NCBI RefSeq assembly: GCF_019097595.1
Contig: NC_080716.1
Location: 28,544,401-28,608,400 of the forward strand
From: Hemibagrus wyckioides
Lineage: Eukaryota > Chordata > Actinopteri > Siluriformes > Bagridae
Direction: 5' to 3'
Length of the DNA: 64,000 bases
Positions 47,482-58,828 of the stretch are shown one piece after another. Made by a program: the position numbers and the translations under genes. How positions within the stretch are numbered: the stretch's first letter is position 1; each line of letters opens with the position of its first letter. The notes under the pieces were generated by a model. That model saw nothing but the letters and a program-made list of their open reading frames with translations, had not been told where the DNA came from and did no database searches.

Positions 47482-49941
47482 ATGGCCTTTCGCCAAGACT
47501 TGGAGATAGAAACAAAGGGAATACGCACACACTTTTGGGATGAGCGGACATATAAAGATAGAGAAGGAGTAGAGCACTGGCAGCCAGAAGATTTGATTAG
47601 AGATAAATTGTGGGCCCTGACAAAGTTTGACGGACTGTACACCTTACAAAGAACGTTCCCTGACTTAGACTGGTACGAAGCCTTGAGGAAGATTTGGCAT
47701 CCCAAGTTGTTGAGTCCTATATTGAGAGCACTAGTTGACGCTCCTGAGCCCAGCAGTGTAGCCATCCCAATATTTGATTTCATCAGTGACCCATATAAGG
47801 AGGACGACGAACCCCTGGCAGAGTTATTCCAGCCCAGACCAGGCCAGTACAACTATTGTTCGGGATTGACAGCAACTGTGACAGTAGAACCGCGACTCGT
47901 ACATTGGGAAAGAGGTTTTGCAACGTCAGTGCTGATTGATAAGATCAATGCGCTCGGTGAGAAGATAAGAAAGAATCCAGTAAGGCCGAGCTTGACAGTG
48001 AAACGAATCAGCGTCGCACTGACGTGGTCAGAAGGCAACAGGAATCCAGGAGAGAGAAGTAGCACATACAGGGCACAACAGGGGTGCATCATGAGTGAAG
48101 GGAGAAGACAGCCTACACCAGTTGACGTTATAATAGCGCAACACAAACCTGACGAGAAGTATGTCAGGAAGTGTATGAGAAAATGGCATGACAGGACTCA
48201 GGGGACATGGCAGTGGCCGGTGGAAGGAACATTTGATGAAAAGGCCTGCTCAGAAGTGAGAGAAATGCTGAGACACTGGAAGCCAAGCAAAGATGATGAT
48301 AAATCCAGAGGAAAGAAGTATAGGCGATTAGAGATTCTGGAATGGTTCATGAGAGAAGGAAAGAAGGTCAGAGAAGTGGAAGAAGCGGTGAAGCGAGCGA
48401 TAAAGAAGGAAGAAGAGCGGAGTAGAGAGGAGAAAGAAATAGAAAGACCACCGCCAATCTACTGTCCACCACCCAACTACAACGAGCCAATGGTGGGCAG
48501 GGAACAAGTGGGAGTGTATCCAACCTTAACGGACTGCTATGCCGACTGGACAGGATGGGAAGACGTGGAGATATCAGTTGAAAACCCAATTAAAGGAAAA
48601 ATTAGAAGGAGCAAAGAAACAGGGGGAAATCACAGTGAAAATGAGGAAGAAGGGGAGGCAGAGGAGATACTGCAAAGAGCAAAGAAAGAGAGTGAAGAGT
48701 ATTTGCAAAAGGGAAAAGAGTTCACACACTCAACACCAGTAGGGGACAGTGCTGAGAGATATATCTCAACGTGTGTGAGTGGGCCTACAGCGCCCCCCAC
48801 GCTCCCGGAAGAATGGGAAAGAGATGAACCAATGAGTGAGGAACAGGGTGTGTATAATCAATCCCGAACAGAAAAGACAACAGGGCCACCGGAAAAACAA
48901 CCATGTGCTGAATACTGGCGAGAAGATCCAGAGAGACAGGTTAGAGGAGTGCTGTACATAGAGCCAAGGGAAGATGCAATAAAGAGACAGAGGGACACCA
49001 GAGAGCAGAAGGTGAGGGATAGTGTTCGTAATTTCACGCAGCAGCTGGAAGATTTAGAAGAGCGCTTACAAAATTCAGTTACAGCATTGGAGGAGCAGCT
49101 GGAACAGGAGCGCACGTGACCAAGAACCTTAAGGGACAAGAAGTCATTAAAAGCACCGCAGAGATATGGGTTTGATGACGAGGAAGAGGTTCGAATGAAT
49201 CCCCTGGTGACAAAAGGAAGAGATGTGCAATATGTTCCATGGACATTTATGGATAGGGTAGGATTAAGCTCACAGCTACCGGAGATGTGTAATGGAGGGC
49301 AGAGGTGGATTACAAAGTTTGAAGAAAAGACAGCAGGACATACCTTGTCGATAGGAGATGTGAAAGCTGAAATACTGGATGAAACTGGACTAAAAGGAGC
49401 AATGGATCTACCAGGCTGGGATGCTATAGCACTGGGGACATGGAGAAATAGGTTGTGGAGTGAAATAAGGAAAACCTACCCCACGAAAATGGACCCAGGA
49501 CAACCGGAACACATGATTCTGAAGGAAGAAGAAAATGTAGTAAAATTCATTCATGATTATCAGAATAAATGGAAGGAAGAGACAGGTGGAACATGGGATG
49601 AGACGGACACAAGTAAAGGACTGTTTAAATTAATGCTGAAGAAATGTCTACCAGAACCAGTCCAAACCTCGTTGGATGAGGTGGTCGGTCTAAACTCCAT
49701 GCCTTGGGATACCTACAAAGCACATGTGATACATTATGTGGAACAATACAGAAAGAAACAAAAGGACGAGAAAACAGCCTCAGAGGCCCTACTGACACAG
49801 CTATATAAAACACAGCTTGGCGAGTTGACAAGAGCTAGACAGAAAGAAAAGGAGAGAGAAAAAGCAGGAAAAATACAAGCCGCAGTGGTTATCCCAGCAG
49901 GCCGAGAACCTGTACAGAATAACCAATTTTACCAAGAATAA
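47482..49941 (+). pseudogene. gag: gag, interrupted by one nonsense codon and lacking a nucleocapsid zinc knuckle
   Basis: Structural polyprotein of the particle. I start at MAFRQDLEIE; an upstream in-frame ATG at 47425 exists. The N-terminal 545 residues include two PPxY late-domain motifs at about 48448-48480 (PPPIYCPPPNYNEP), which recruit Nedd4-type ligases for budding, then an acidic coiled region. A TGA at 49117-49119, in an ACGTGA context that fits CpG decay, stops the frame. The same frame then reads on into the capsid region (49195-49941) with gamma-type features such as GRDVQYVPWTFMDRVGL. The frame ends TAA at 49939 without any CCHC knuckle, so the nucleocapsid part appears deleted. 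Confidence 0.85.
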
Positions 49942-49945
49942 CTCT

Positions 49946-52900
49946 GTGCAATTACATTTCACAGAGCCTCAGATACTAACATTAGAAGACACCACCATTG
50001 TGGCACCGCTTTTGTATTCACCCTCTACACCAGTCAATTTATTGGGACGAGATCTTTTGTGTAAATTTAAGGCCAGAATTCAGTGCAGCCCTACAGGCCT
50101 CTGGGTGACATTCCCAGACAGAACCACAGCAGAACAATATCTCATGGCTGGGACGCAGGCAGACACAGAGTGTAGCACAGTGTATTGGCTACAGAATGAC
50201 AATCCCACATTATCAGAGTTGCAGGCCAGCTATTTACAGTGGAAGCCATGGATACAGACTATGCGGCCGGATTACACCGAACCTAAGAGCCCGTTGCACT
50301 GTACTATGTGTTTTGACCCTGACAGCACCAATGAAGAATATGCAACACTATGGTCAGACATGTTGGAAGGAAAACTGTTTGACGTGGTGACAACAGACAT
50401 CTTCGTGGGCCCTCAAGGAGTGGCAGCGGCAGTTCAGCTACCCAATAACTTAAAGAGCTGGTACCAGATTACAAACTCAATACCACACATCACACTGATG
50501 GTAGCAGGAGGCTATGAATCGAAAGACCTGGGACCAATGCTCAAAGAAACTAGCCAGGTGCTGGAATGGAAGCCAACCATCAATCAGTACATGCACACCT
50601 CACCGGATGGAAAATTTATGCGCATTTCTCAAAAAGGCACAGACACCTTAAGAGCCACACAAACTTTGATAGAAAAGAAAATGTCACCTACCTATCAATT
50701 ACCACTTTCAGATGACAAAGACATCGCACCAGATAAACAATCGGATACAGAAACTGAAGAGCTGTTAGCCACAATCCCAAGTGTGCTCTGGACTCAGCAC
50801 TCTACAGACGTAGGACTCATAAAGTCAGCAGGACAGGTTTTGATAAAACTTAAACCTAATGTCAGGTACCCGTATCAGAAACAATATCCACTAACGCCAC
50901 AGGTTCAGGCAGGGATAGGACCCACACTCGAGGGGTTATTGGAGGCAGGGGTTCTAATACCAACACATAGCCGCTGCAACACTCCAATATTCCCAGTTAG
51001 AAAACCAAACTCAGATAAGTGGCGACTTGTGCATGATTTACGTGCTATTAACCATATAGTTGAGGCAGAAGCGCCCATAGTCCCAGATCCACATACGTTA
51101 CTCTCCAACATCCCAGGCAATACTAAGTGGTACACGGTCATTGATTTGTGTTCTGCATTTTTCAGTATTCCACTGCATCCAGATTCACAACATTTGTTTG
51201 AGTTCACGTATAACGGCCAACAGTACACATACACGAGATTGCCCCAGGGCTATTGTGAAAGCCCATCAATTTTTAATCGAATTGTGGCTAGGGATCTAGC
51301 TTCATTGGATATTGATAGTCTTCTCCTGACATATGTTGATGACATCTTGATTTGTAGCCCAACTAAAGAACAGTGCCAGGCAGACTCCCTAAAAGTATTG
51401 AGACTCTTAGCAGAAAACGGACACAAGGTGAGCAAGGAAAAGTTACAGTTCTGCAAACAGGAAGTAGAGTATCTAGGAAGAGTTTTGCATGGCACTAGTC
51501 GTAAGCTGTCGCCTACGCATCTAGAGGCGGTCCGTAAAGCCCCGAAACCACAAACGGTTGGACAGATGTTGTCTTTCTTGGGTATGGTTGGTTATAGCAG
51601 ACAGTGGATAGTAGATTTTGCATTGAAGGTAGCTCCACTACGTGCATTGATAAAAGCAGCTGATCAGAAGAAAGCTGCATTGGTTTGGACGACGGAGGCC
51701 GTTGCAGCTTTCGAAATGCTGAAGGAGGATCTTTGTACAGCACCAGCGCTGGCGAGTCCTGATTACGGTAAGTCATTCTTCCTGTATGTATCAGAAAAAC
51801 GAGGCTTCGCTAATGCCGTGTTAACTCAGCAACAGGGACCAGGCAAGCAGCCTGTTGCTTACTTTAGCTGCAGGCTAGACAACATTGAGAGTGGAATGCC
51901 GCCGTGTTATCGTGGATTAGCAGCAGCAGCCTTTGCGTATCAAAAGGCGTCAACCATTACAATGGGCCATCCTACTATATTGTACACTACACATGCGTTA
52001 CACGCCCTGCTTACCAGTCCGACATTTGTGATAACTCATGCGCGGAAGACGGGTTACGACGTAATTCTCTCCTCACCAGACTTGACTATTCAAAGATGCC
52101 AGACAGTTAATCCAGCTGATAGAATGATGACCCCATTGGATGGTGAACCGCACGATTGTCAGCAAGTCTCAGCCACATACTCTAAAGCGCGTCAAGACCT
52201 TGAAAATCAACCCTTGCCACATTCGGATGTAACCTTTTTTGTTGATGGCTCGTGCTTTAGAGGCCCAGACGGGAACTTGGCGGGTTACGCCATAGTAGCG
52301 CCCAGTAATGATTTGACTAGCTTTGTTACTGTTCAGTCTACGGTTGTTTCTCAACCATGTTCCGCACAATTGGCTGAGTTAAAAGCGCTCGCCGCAGCTT
52401 GTAAGCTAGCTGCAGGGAAATCTTGTACTATTTTCACGGATTCTCAGTATGCTTATGGTGTGTGTCATTACTTCGGCCCTACATGGGCCCAGAGAGGGTT
52501 ATTGAGAGCAGGTGGCTCTCCTGTGACGCATGGAATGGCCATAACTGATTTGTTGCATGCTATTACTCTGCCAGCTAAACTAGCCATCGTCAAATGTTCA
52601 GCGCACAAAACAGATGGTTCTTTTGTTACCAGCGGAAACACTGCAGCAGATGAGGCAGAAAAATCAGCAGCTTTAGGACATACCAACATTATGCTTGTGA
52701 CGGACTCTGACGGCGATGACTACCCAGAAACGGACTTAACCTCCTTAGCCGCAGCGCAAAACTCGGCCTCAGTGTATGAGATATCTAAGTGGATAAAAAG
52801 GGGGGCGGTTAAGAATGCACGAACAGGCGTATGGCGTGGTCCTCAGGGACATTTTGTGGCTCCTTTCTCAGTTCTCACATCATTGATTAATGATGTGCAT

Positions 52901-54136
52901 GGCTTGAGCCATTGTGCAAGGGGGGAAGTGATCAAACAGATTCAAAGAGCATGGTGGTCTCCGTATTTAGCTCAGATGGTTGATCACAGGTTAGCACATT
53001 GTGAAATATGCGCAGAATACAACAACAGGAAAAGTTTTACTGCCCCAATAGGTCACATACCAGAGCCAGACGGACCATTCAGGCATCTGATCATTGACTT
53101 CATGGATATGGCTGAGGTGAAGGAGAAGAAAAGGTATGTTTTGGTGGTGGAGGATAGGTTTAGTAGATGGGTGGAGGCGCACCCAACAGCTAAAGCAGAT
53201 GCAGATTCAGTGGCTAAATTTTTGTGTCGTGAGGTGATTCCAAGGTTTGGTATTCCTGACAAGATCAGCTCAGACAGTGGTACTCACTTTGTGAACAATG
53301 TGATTCAAAGAGTGTTCCAGTATTTAAGAATACGACACAGATTGGGCTGTGTCTATCACCCACAGTCGCAGGGAATGGTGGAAAGGGCCAATGGAACATT
53401 AAAAGCGAAGCTGGCAAAAATTTGTGAAGCTGGAAAAATGAATTGGGTGCAAGCTTTGCCATTAGCACTGATGAGCATGAGAATGCAAACTAACCGAATG
53501 ACGCATCTAACCCCATGAAATGCTTACAGGACGACCTATGCCTGTGCCTTATCTACGAGGGCCCTATAAGGGCCCTTCGCTGGAGCAGCTTGAAAGTGGG
53601 CTTGGCAACTATGTGAAGCACTTGACTGAAATACACCAAGCTATATTCCAACAGGTGAAAGGTGCTACAGAGGGAAGGACGAGCGAAATTGACGAGGAGC
53701 TGAGGACTGTGAAACCAGGAGACTGGGTGTATGTCAAGGTCTTCAAGAGAAGATGGAATGAGCCCAGACGAGTTGGACCACTAAAAGTTGTCTTAGCTAC
53801 TCCAACAGCCGTAAAAAGGTCGAAGGTAAGACTGCTTGGTTTCATCTAAATCACTGTTGCAGAGCACCAAATCCAGGGGCTGGAGCGAGACGTGAAAGAG
53901 CGCAGGAGCAGGATCCACTGATAAGGGAATTCGAGACGCGAAGGCGTGATCCAGCTGTTCCCGCCTCACAACCCCCTTCGGTACAAGCGCCCCACCCGCA
54001 GAGCCAGGAGTATCAACCGTGGGAGAGTCCAGCAGAACAAGAAGAAGACGACCCAAGGGAAGGGCCTTCACATCAAGATGTGGGAGATACAGGACCTGCC
54101 TATATAACTAGAGCCCGTGCACGGCGAGAACACTGA
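49946..54136 (+). pseudogene. pol: pol: partial protease, 2H-like segment, RT, RNase H, integrase (two frameshifts)
   Basis: Frame 49946-53518 encodes 1190 residues. Parts: C-terminal half of an aspartic protease only (NLLGRDLL, residues 31-38; the catalytic D-T/S-G region is missing); a segment with two HxT motifs (118-120, 181-183); and reverse transcriptase with LPQG (432) and YVDD (463). RNase H follows with VDGS at about 767. Integrase has an H-x3-H...C-x2-C zinc module from about residue 985 and the D, D, E motifs (IIDFMD, SDSGTHF, VERANG). The frame shifts by one base near 53505-53518 in a C-run context and shifts back near 53815-53822 in an A-run. The out-of-frame piece carries the integrase C-terminal domain (GDWVYVKVFKRRW). 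The end overlaps the env start by about 20 bp. Confidence 0.92.
50240..50560 (+). other. Pol segment with paired HxT motifs, possible 2H phosphoesterase-like domain
   Basis: Between protease and reverse transcriptase, about residues 99-205 of Pol carry SPLHCTMCF (His codon at 50297) and IPHITLMVA (His codon at 50486). They are 63 residues apart, each in a strand-like hydrophobic context. Two such H-x-T/S-x-hydrophobic motifs are the signature of the 2H phosphoesterase superfamily (LigT, AKAP7, coronavirus NS2, rotavirus VP3 C-domain), whose members cleave 2',5'- or cyclic phosphodiester bonds. The usual spacing is somewhat larger, about 75-110 residues, so this would be a compact member. Assignment is by motif only. 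Catalytic activity and purpose are unknown. Confidence 0.4.
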
Positions 54137-55717
54137 AAGAGAAGAGAGAGAGAGGAACGATGAGCAAGAAATAAATGAAGAGGAAGGAAACGGTGATCGA
54201 ATCAACAGAACGGACTGGGGCTTATTGGTACTTGTAATAATAGCACTGCTGTGTATAGGACTATGGACATACACACTTATACGAGTCTTTGGTGATGATG
54301 AACAAATGAATGATGAAACTAGGGGAATACATTATATTGAGCAATCACCAACAACACTGCCCAGAGTACGCAGACACACTGCACAGTCAATGAGCCTCAT
54401 GAGTAGATTAGACCAGGAGTTGTGGACAAACAACTTGTTTTACCAATGGCTAAGTTACACAGCACACGAAGCAGGAAACACCTCGTGCATAGTGTGCCAT
54501 GACAGGACATCGCATTTTTCAGGACATCATTTTTCCAACGAGAGGACCAGAAGGTTGTAACAGCACCAAGCACAACGTACGCCACCTATGCCCATTCGTT
54601 TGTCTTATGCATTCTATCTCATGTGCTTACGGCCCAACCAGGTTGAAGAAGTTGAATAGCACCTGTGAGTATGAGGAGATCGGGACTGAGGGACATCCGC
54701 CCATCAGAGTGAGTGAGCGTCAGGGACAGAGATACCCATTCTGTGTATGTTCAAACGGATCACAGGTGTTTGTCGGCAACATTTCTAAAGACTGTGATAT
54801 GACGGCAGATACAAAAGGATTGAAGATTACCGTGTGGAGACAGTGGAAGAAGGACTATATTGATCTGAACCAGCCTGACCTATCTAATGGGACTAGGCCG
54901 CTGGCTGATGTATTCTGGTATTGTGGATATAGTGTTGCTAGGCAGACCCTGCCACCCGGATGGGGAGGATGCTGTGCAACAGTGGTGCTGACAGGAAAAC
55001 TAACTGTGCTGCAAGAAGAGGAGATTAATGCATCAGGTCGACGAATTAAGCGCGACTTGGGACGATTTGACAGGAGCAGTGGGGTTTATGTGGATTGGAG
55101 AGGGGTTCCAGTGGGAGTCCCTGATGAACATGCTGCCATTGGTCGACCAGGAGCAGGAGCAGATTGGTAAAAACGTGAGATGGATTAACTACATTTGGTA
55201 CAATCAACAAAGGTTCATGAACTACACAATACAAGCATTGGATTTGATTCAAGAACAACTACATGTAACATCTACCATGGCCTTACAGAACAGGCTTATC
55301 CTGGACACCATGAGAGCCCCGGAAGAAGGAGTGTGTACTATGTTTGGAGACCAATGTTGTACTTACATTCCAATGCACACTGGTCCAGAGGGTAACCTGA
55401 GTAAAATATTGAGGCAGATGAAAGATCTTAGAGATGAGCACGTAGAAAACACATAAAAACCAACAAATGATTGGCTGGCATGGTTGTTCTCCTCAAATTG
55501 GAGAGCCGTCATACTTAGGATAGGAACAGTTGTAGGTGTGGTTTTGGTGATACTTGCAGTTCTGTTGTGTTGTGTAGTTCCACTACTGCGTTCCATGATT
55601 ACACAGATGACGCACACATTGTTTGGCCAATATGTTCAGATGACACATGAGATTGAGTCTCCGTTTAAACCCAGCAATGGCAGTGATGAATTGGTCTTAA
55701 TAAAGATGATTGCATAA
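54117..55717 (+). pseudogene. env: env, two frameshifts and one stop
   Basis: Envelope glycoprotein. The first frame (54117-54560) has a charged N-terminus and then a hydrophobic signal/anchor (GLLVLVIIALLCIGLWTYTL). The second frame (54499-55170) carries surface-subunit cysteines and ends past a furin-type site (RRIKRD, about 55036-55053). The third frame (55028-55456) carries the transmembrane subunit with a CX6CC motif (CTMFGDQCC) typical of gamma-like Env. A TAA at 55454-55456 then interrupts before the membrane anchor (VVGVVLVILAVLLCCVVPLL) encoded at 55484-55717. Both frame changes fall near homopolymer runs (T-run about 54515-54535, G-run about 55080). The long charged leader before the signal is unlike simple gammaretroviruses. 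Confidence 0.88.
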
Positions 55718-56139
55718 TGGAGGGGGATTGGAGGTATATATGGAGGTATTTATGGGGTAGGTTGTTGAAAAACGATTTGGGGGAGTGGGAGCCAAATGTA
55801 GGATTGCTAGAGTACCCATTTATAGACAGACGTACATCGGTGAGGGAGATTTACGCAGACAGGATGTATATCACAGAGATACAAACATTCGCATACACTC
55901 CGAGGCAGACAGCGCAGTTACCTATTGTGGTAGAACATGCACATTATAGTGTAGAACGGTTACTTAATCTAGCATACAGGAGGAAGAGAAGGTTCGGAAT
56001 ATGGATAGGCGTTCCTCTTAGAAAGAGGGTAGAGGTCATTACAGTCAAGTTAGGAGAAGATGTATTATGGACCAATGTTCCTAGACGAATGATGGAGCTG
56101 CTGAGATCCTTGCCGTTCCAATCATCGGGCGGGGGCTAA
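55717..56139 (+). CDS. 3' ORF overlapping the env stop, possible accessory protein
   Basis: A 140-residue intact frame starting MEGDWRYIWRYLWGRLL. Its ATG overlaps the env stop in the arrangement TAATG, which permits coupled reinitiation. It is Trp/Arg-rich with a basic patch (YRRKRRFGIW) and a glycine tail (SSGGG), with no membrane span. I recognise no family. Accessory genes occupy this place in complex retroviruses, so a regulatory role is plausible but unproven. It is intact while env is broken. Confidence 0.5.
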   Translation: MEGDWRYIWRYLWGRLLKNDLGEWEPNVGLLEYPFIDRRTSVREIYADRMYITEIQTFAYTPRQTAQLPIVVEHAHYSVERLLNLAYRRKRRFGIWIGVPLRKRVEVITVKLGEDVLWTNVPRRMMELLRSLPFQSSGGG

Positions 56140-56853
56140 GTGATGTGCTAGTAACCTCTCCTTAGCCCCCCAACAGCCCCTCCACGTGGCGCAAAGTCAC
56201 ATGGGCAGAAGAACAACAGGGGACGTCATAAAAGGATGTGGGATATGTTATGTCGGCGTGTCGTATTATATTGTGTTTTAAGTCACTAATGTTTATGCAT
56301 GCAACACTATTATCATTTACATGTGTTTTGAAATACTACTGATGAAAAAGCGTAATCAGCTTCTTATATGAATCTATCCGTATGCCGAGTGTCAAATGTG
56401 CCGGGATCACTGGAGAAGTCTTATAATGACTACTGAATGATTGAATGTTACTCATTTACGCATCTTAATGACAACTGCTGATTTATGGTTAAAGGGAACA
56501 TAATAATAATGATTCAGGCTTATTGGTCATGTGGGAACGAGTGGTAGACATTACTGAATGTGTTATAAACATAGAGTTAGTTGATACTTAATGTTTGCAC
56601 ACTTGAAGCTCTCTGCAGGTACATTGGCTGGGTAGGTAAGGTGATGAGATCTCGAGAGTGACTGAGGACAGAGTGACTGAGGTTCCAATCTGGCTCATGG
56701 TACAGATCCCAATAATGCCCTACTGAAGAATCAAGAGAAGACAGACCAGCAACACAAAAAGCCACACCAGAGTCAGAGGTGTTGGGCAACGGGAAAGCTG
56801 CTACCCAAAAAAAACAGAGGGCAGCCGGTGACCAGAGAAGAAGGCCTCAGTTA
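56140..56853 (+). other. Retroviral 3' untranslated segment before the LTR repeat
   Basis: No coding signal. Purine-rich tracts at 56125-56138 (GGGCGGGGGCTAAG) and 56806-56820 are candidate polypurine tracts. The second lies closest to the start of the shared LTR segment, but no tract abuts a sequence matching the 5' LTR start. Confidence 0.4.
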
Positions 56854-57778
56854 AGTTCTCAGGTAAGGTTTATCCGTTAGGTCGTTTGAGCTTAAGAACA
56901 ATATAAGGTTTAACACGGCACGTTGGCCTGTCACGGGCCTTGCACACAGGCTGCAAGGGCTTTGAAGAACAGATAGTTGTATCAATGATGTCAGTCTGGC
57001 AGGCCTTCTCTGTGGTACCAGGCTTTCCAAACTTGGACCAATCAATGGCAGAGATGCACCCTAGATTATTATGGTCAATCTTCGCTCCGCTGGTACCTGG
57101 AGCGGCAGTGATCTCATCATGAAGTAAATGCAGCGCGTGCTGGATGGCAATGGTGGTACCAGGCGAAATATCTAGAGTACATACGTAGAAGACAGCGGAT
57201 GAATCAGAAAAGCCGTGAAGTGTAGAGTGTAATAAAAGAAAGGGTGTTGGCCCCTGAAGGACTGAGAACTTACCCATGCTGTCTCCTGAAGAAGAATGAG
57301 GTGTTGGCAAGAGTGAGGCCGAAGACAATCCCACTGGTGGGGGCGGAAATGCCCAATTTTTAATATAATGATGTAGGGAAGTTTTAATTATAATGGTATT
57401 TGAAAAGTTGTAAATTCAAAGATAATGGTGTAAAAAAGAGTCTAAAAGGTCTAAAAAAAGAAAGATGGGTGGGATTGTCTAGGCAAAGAACCAGTGACGT
57501 GTTGCATTGGGAAGATAAGGGAAATGTATATAAAGGCTGTAGTTGGAGTTCCCCGGAGAGAGGTTGTTGGGACGTTCATGCGTGAGCATCTCAATTCTTG
57601 TGTCAGCACTGATTACAAAATAAAATCTCTTATCTGTATTCATCTAGTCTGCTTGATTGGCTTATTTAGTTTTGAGGCCTTACTAACTATGAGTCTCACT
57701 TAGACTGAGCTGTCGGGTCAGTGTGGAGCTGTAGTCAGATTTTAGTAGTGAGTACAGTAGAATTTTTATTCCACACCA
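56854..57778 (+). repeat. 3' LTR of the endogenous retrovirus (5' end missing)
   Basis: Positions 56854-57692 pair with 44892-45730. The terminal 57693-57778 ends TTATTCCACA at the CCAG target duplication and has no partner in the 5' copy. The first 88 bases of the 5' copy (starting TGTGGGAGAT) have no partner here. TATA at 57527 and AATAAA at 57619 are retained. Confidence 0.88.
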
Positions 57779-58770
57779 GACATTCTTCTTCAGGATTTTC
57801 TGATAGAGTGCAGAATTCATGGTTCCATCAATTATGGCAAGTCGTCCAGGTCCTGAAGCTGCAAAGCAGCTCAGGAACATTACACTACCACCACCATTTT
57901 TGACTGTGGGTATGATGTTCTTTTTATGAAATGCTGTGTTGGTTTTACTCCAGATGTAACGGGACACACACCTTCCAAAAATTCAACTTTTGTCTCATCA
58001 GTCCACAGAATATTTGCCCAAAAGTCTTGGGGATAATCAAGATATTTTTTGGCAAATGTGAGACGAGCCTTTGTGTTCTTTTTGGTCAGCAATGGCTTTT
58101 GTCTTGGAACTCTGCCATGGATGCCGTTTTTGACTCTTTCTTCTTGTTGAATCGTGGACACTGACCTTAATTGAGGCAAGTGAGGCCTGCAATTCTTTAG
58201 ATGTTGTTCTGGGTTCTTTTATGACCTCCTGGATGAGTTGTCATGCGTTCTTGGAGTAATTTTAGTAGGCCGGTCACTCCTGGGAAGGTTCACCATTGTT
58301 CCAAGTTTTCTCCATTTGTGGATAATGGCTCTGACCATGGTTCACTGGAGTCCCAATGCCTTAGAAATGGCTTTATAACCCTTTCCAGACTGATACATGT
58401 CAACTATTTTGTTTTTCATCTGTTCTTGAATTTCTTTAGATCATGGTGTGATGTGTTGCTCTTTAAGCATGCTTCACTTTGTCAGGCAGGTTCTATTGAA
58501 GTGATTTCTTGATTCAACAGGTCTGGCAGTAATCAGGCCTGGGTGTGTCTAGTGAAATTTAAATCAGCATTCTAATATAATGTGGTTAATCACAGTTCTT
58601 TCATGATTTAACAGGAGAGGGCAATTCATTTTTCATGTAGGGCCAGGTAGGTTTGGACAGCTTTGTTCCCTTAATAAATGAAATATTTAAAAACTGCATT
58701 TTGTATTCACTTGTTATCTGTGTAATAAAATTTGTTTGATGATCTGAATCTTTTAAGTGTGACAAATATT
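57779..58770 (-). mobile_element. Right part of the split Tc1-like transposon
   Basis: Continues the element seen at 43507-44803. Transposase pieces on the minus strand include SVSTIQQEERVKNGIHGR, WTDETKVE and TVKNGGGSVMF. The frames are broken, so it is dead. The right terminal repeat is incomplete: recognisable up to GTGTGACAAATATTC near 58770, where it loses the expected end. Confidence 0.85.
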
Positions 58771-58828
58771 CAATTCTAATATGACTTCTTCCCATAGTGC
58801 ATCCCGGTGCCATGTGTTCCAAGGTAAG

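Larger units (their letters stand above)
44804..57778 (+). mobile_element. Endogenous retrovirus, gamma/epsilon-like, about 13 kb, defective
   Basis: The insertion starts TGTGGGAGAT and ends TTATTCCACA. It is flanked by a 4-bp target duplication CCAG, with a Tc1-like element continuing on both sides. TG...CA ends and a 4-bp duplication fit gamma/epsilon retroviruses. Order: LTR, leader, leader ORF (46624-47028), gag (47482-49941), pol (49946-54136), env (54117-55717), 3' ORF (55717-56139), LTR. The size and the extra ORFs on both sides of the structural genes recall complex fish epsilonretroviruses, but I see no direct similarity of the extra ORFs to known ones. Seven differences over 839 shared LTR bases indicate a fairly recent integration. 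Breaks in gag, pol and env mean this copy cannot encode a virus. No primer-binding site starting TGG is visible after the 5' LTR copy. Confidence 0.93.

Noticed and set aside
49625..53845. Many minus-strand ORFs across pol
   Set aside because: They are shadows of the pol frame, which shows all expected retroviral motifs.
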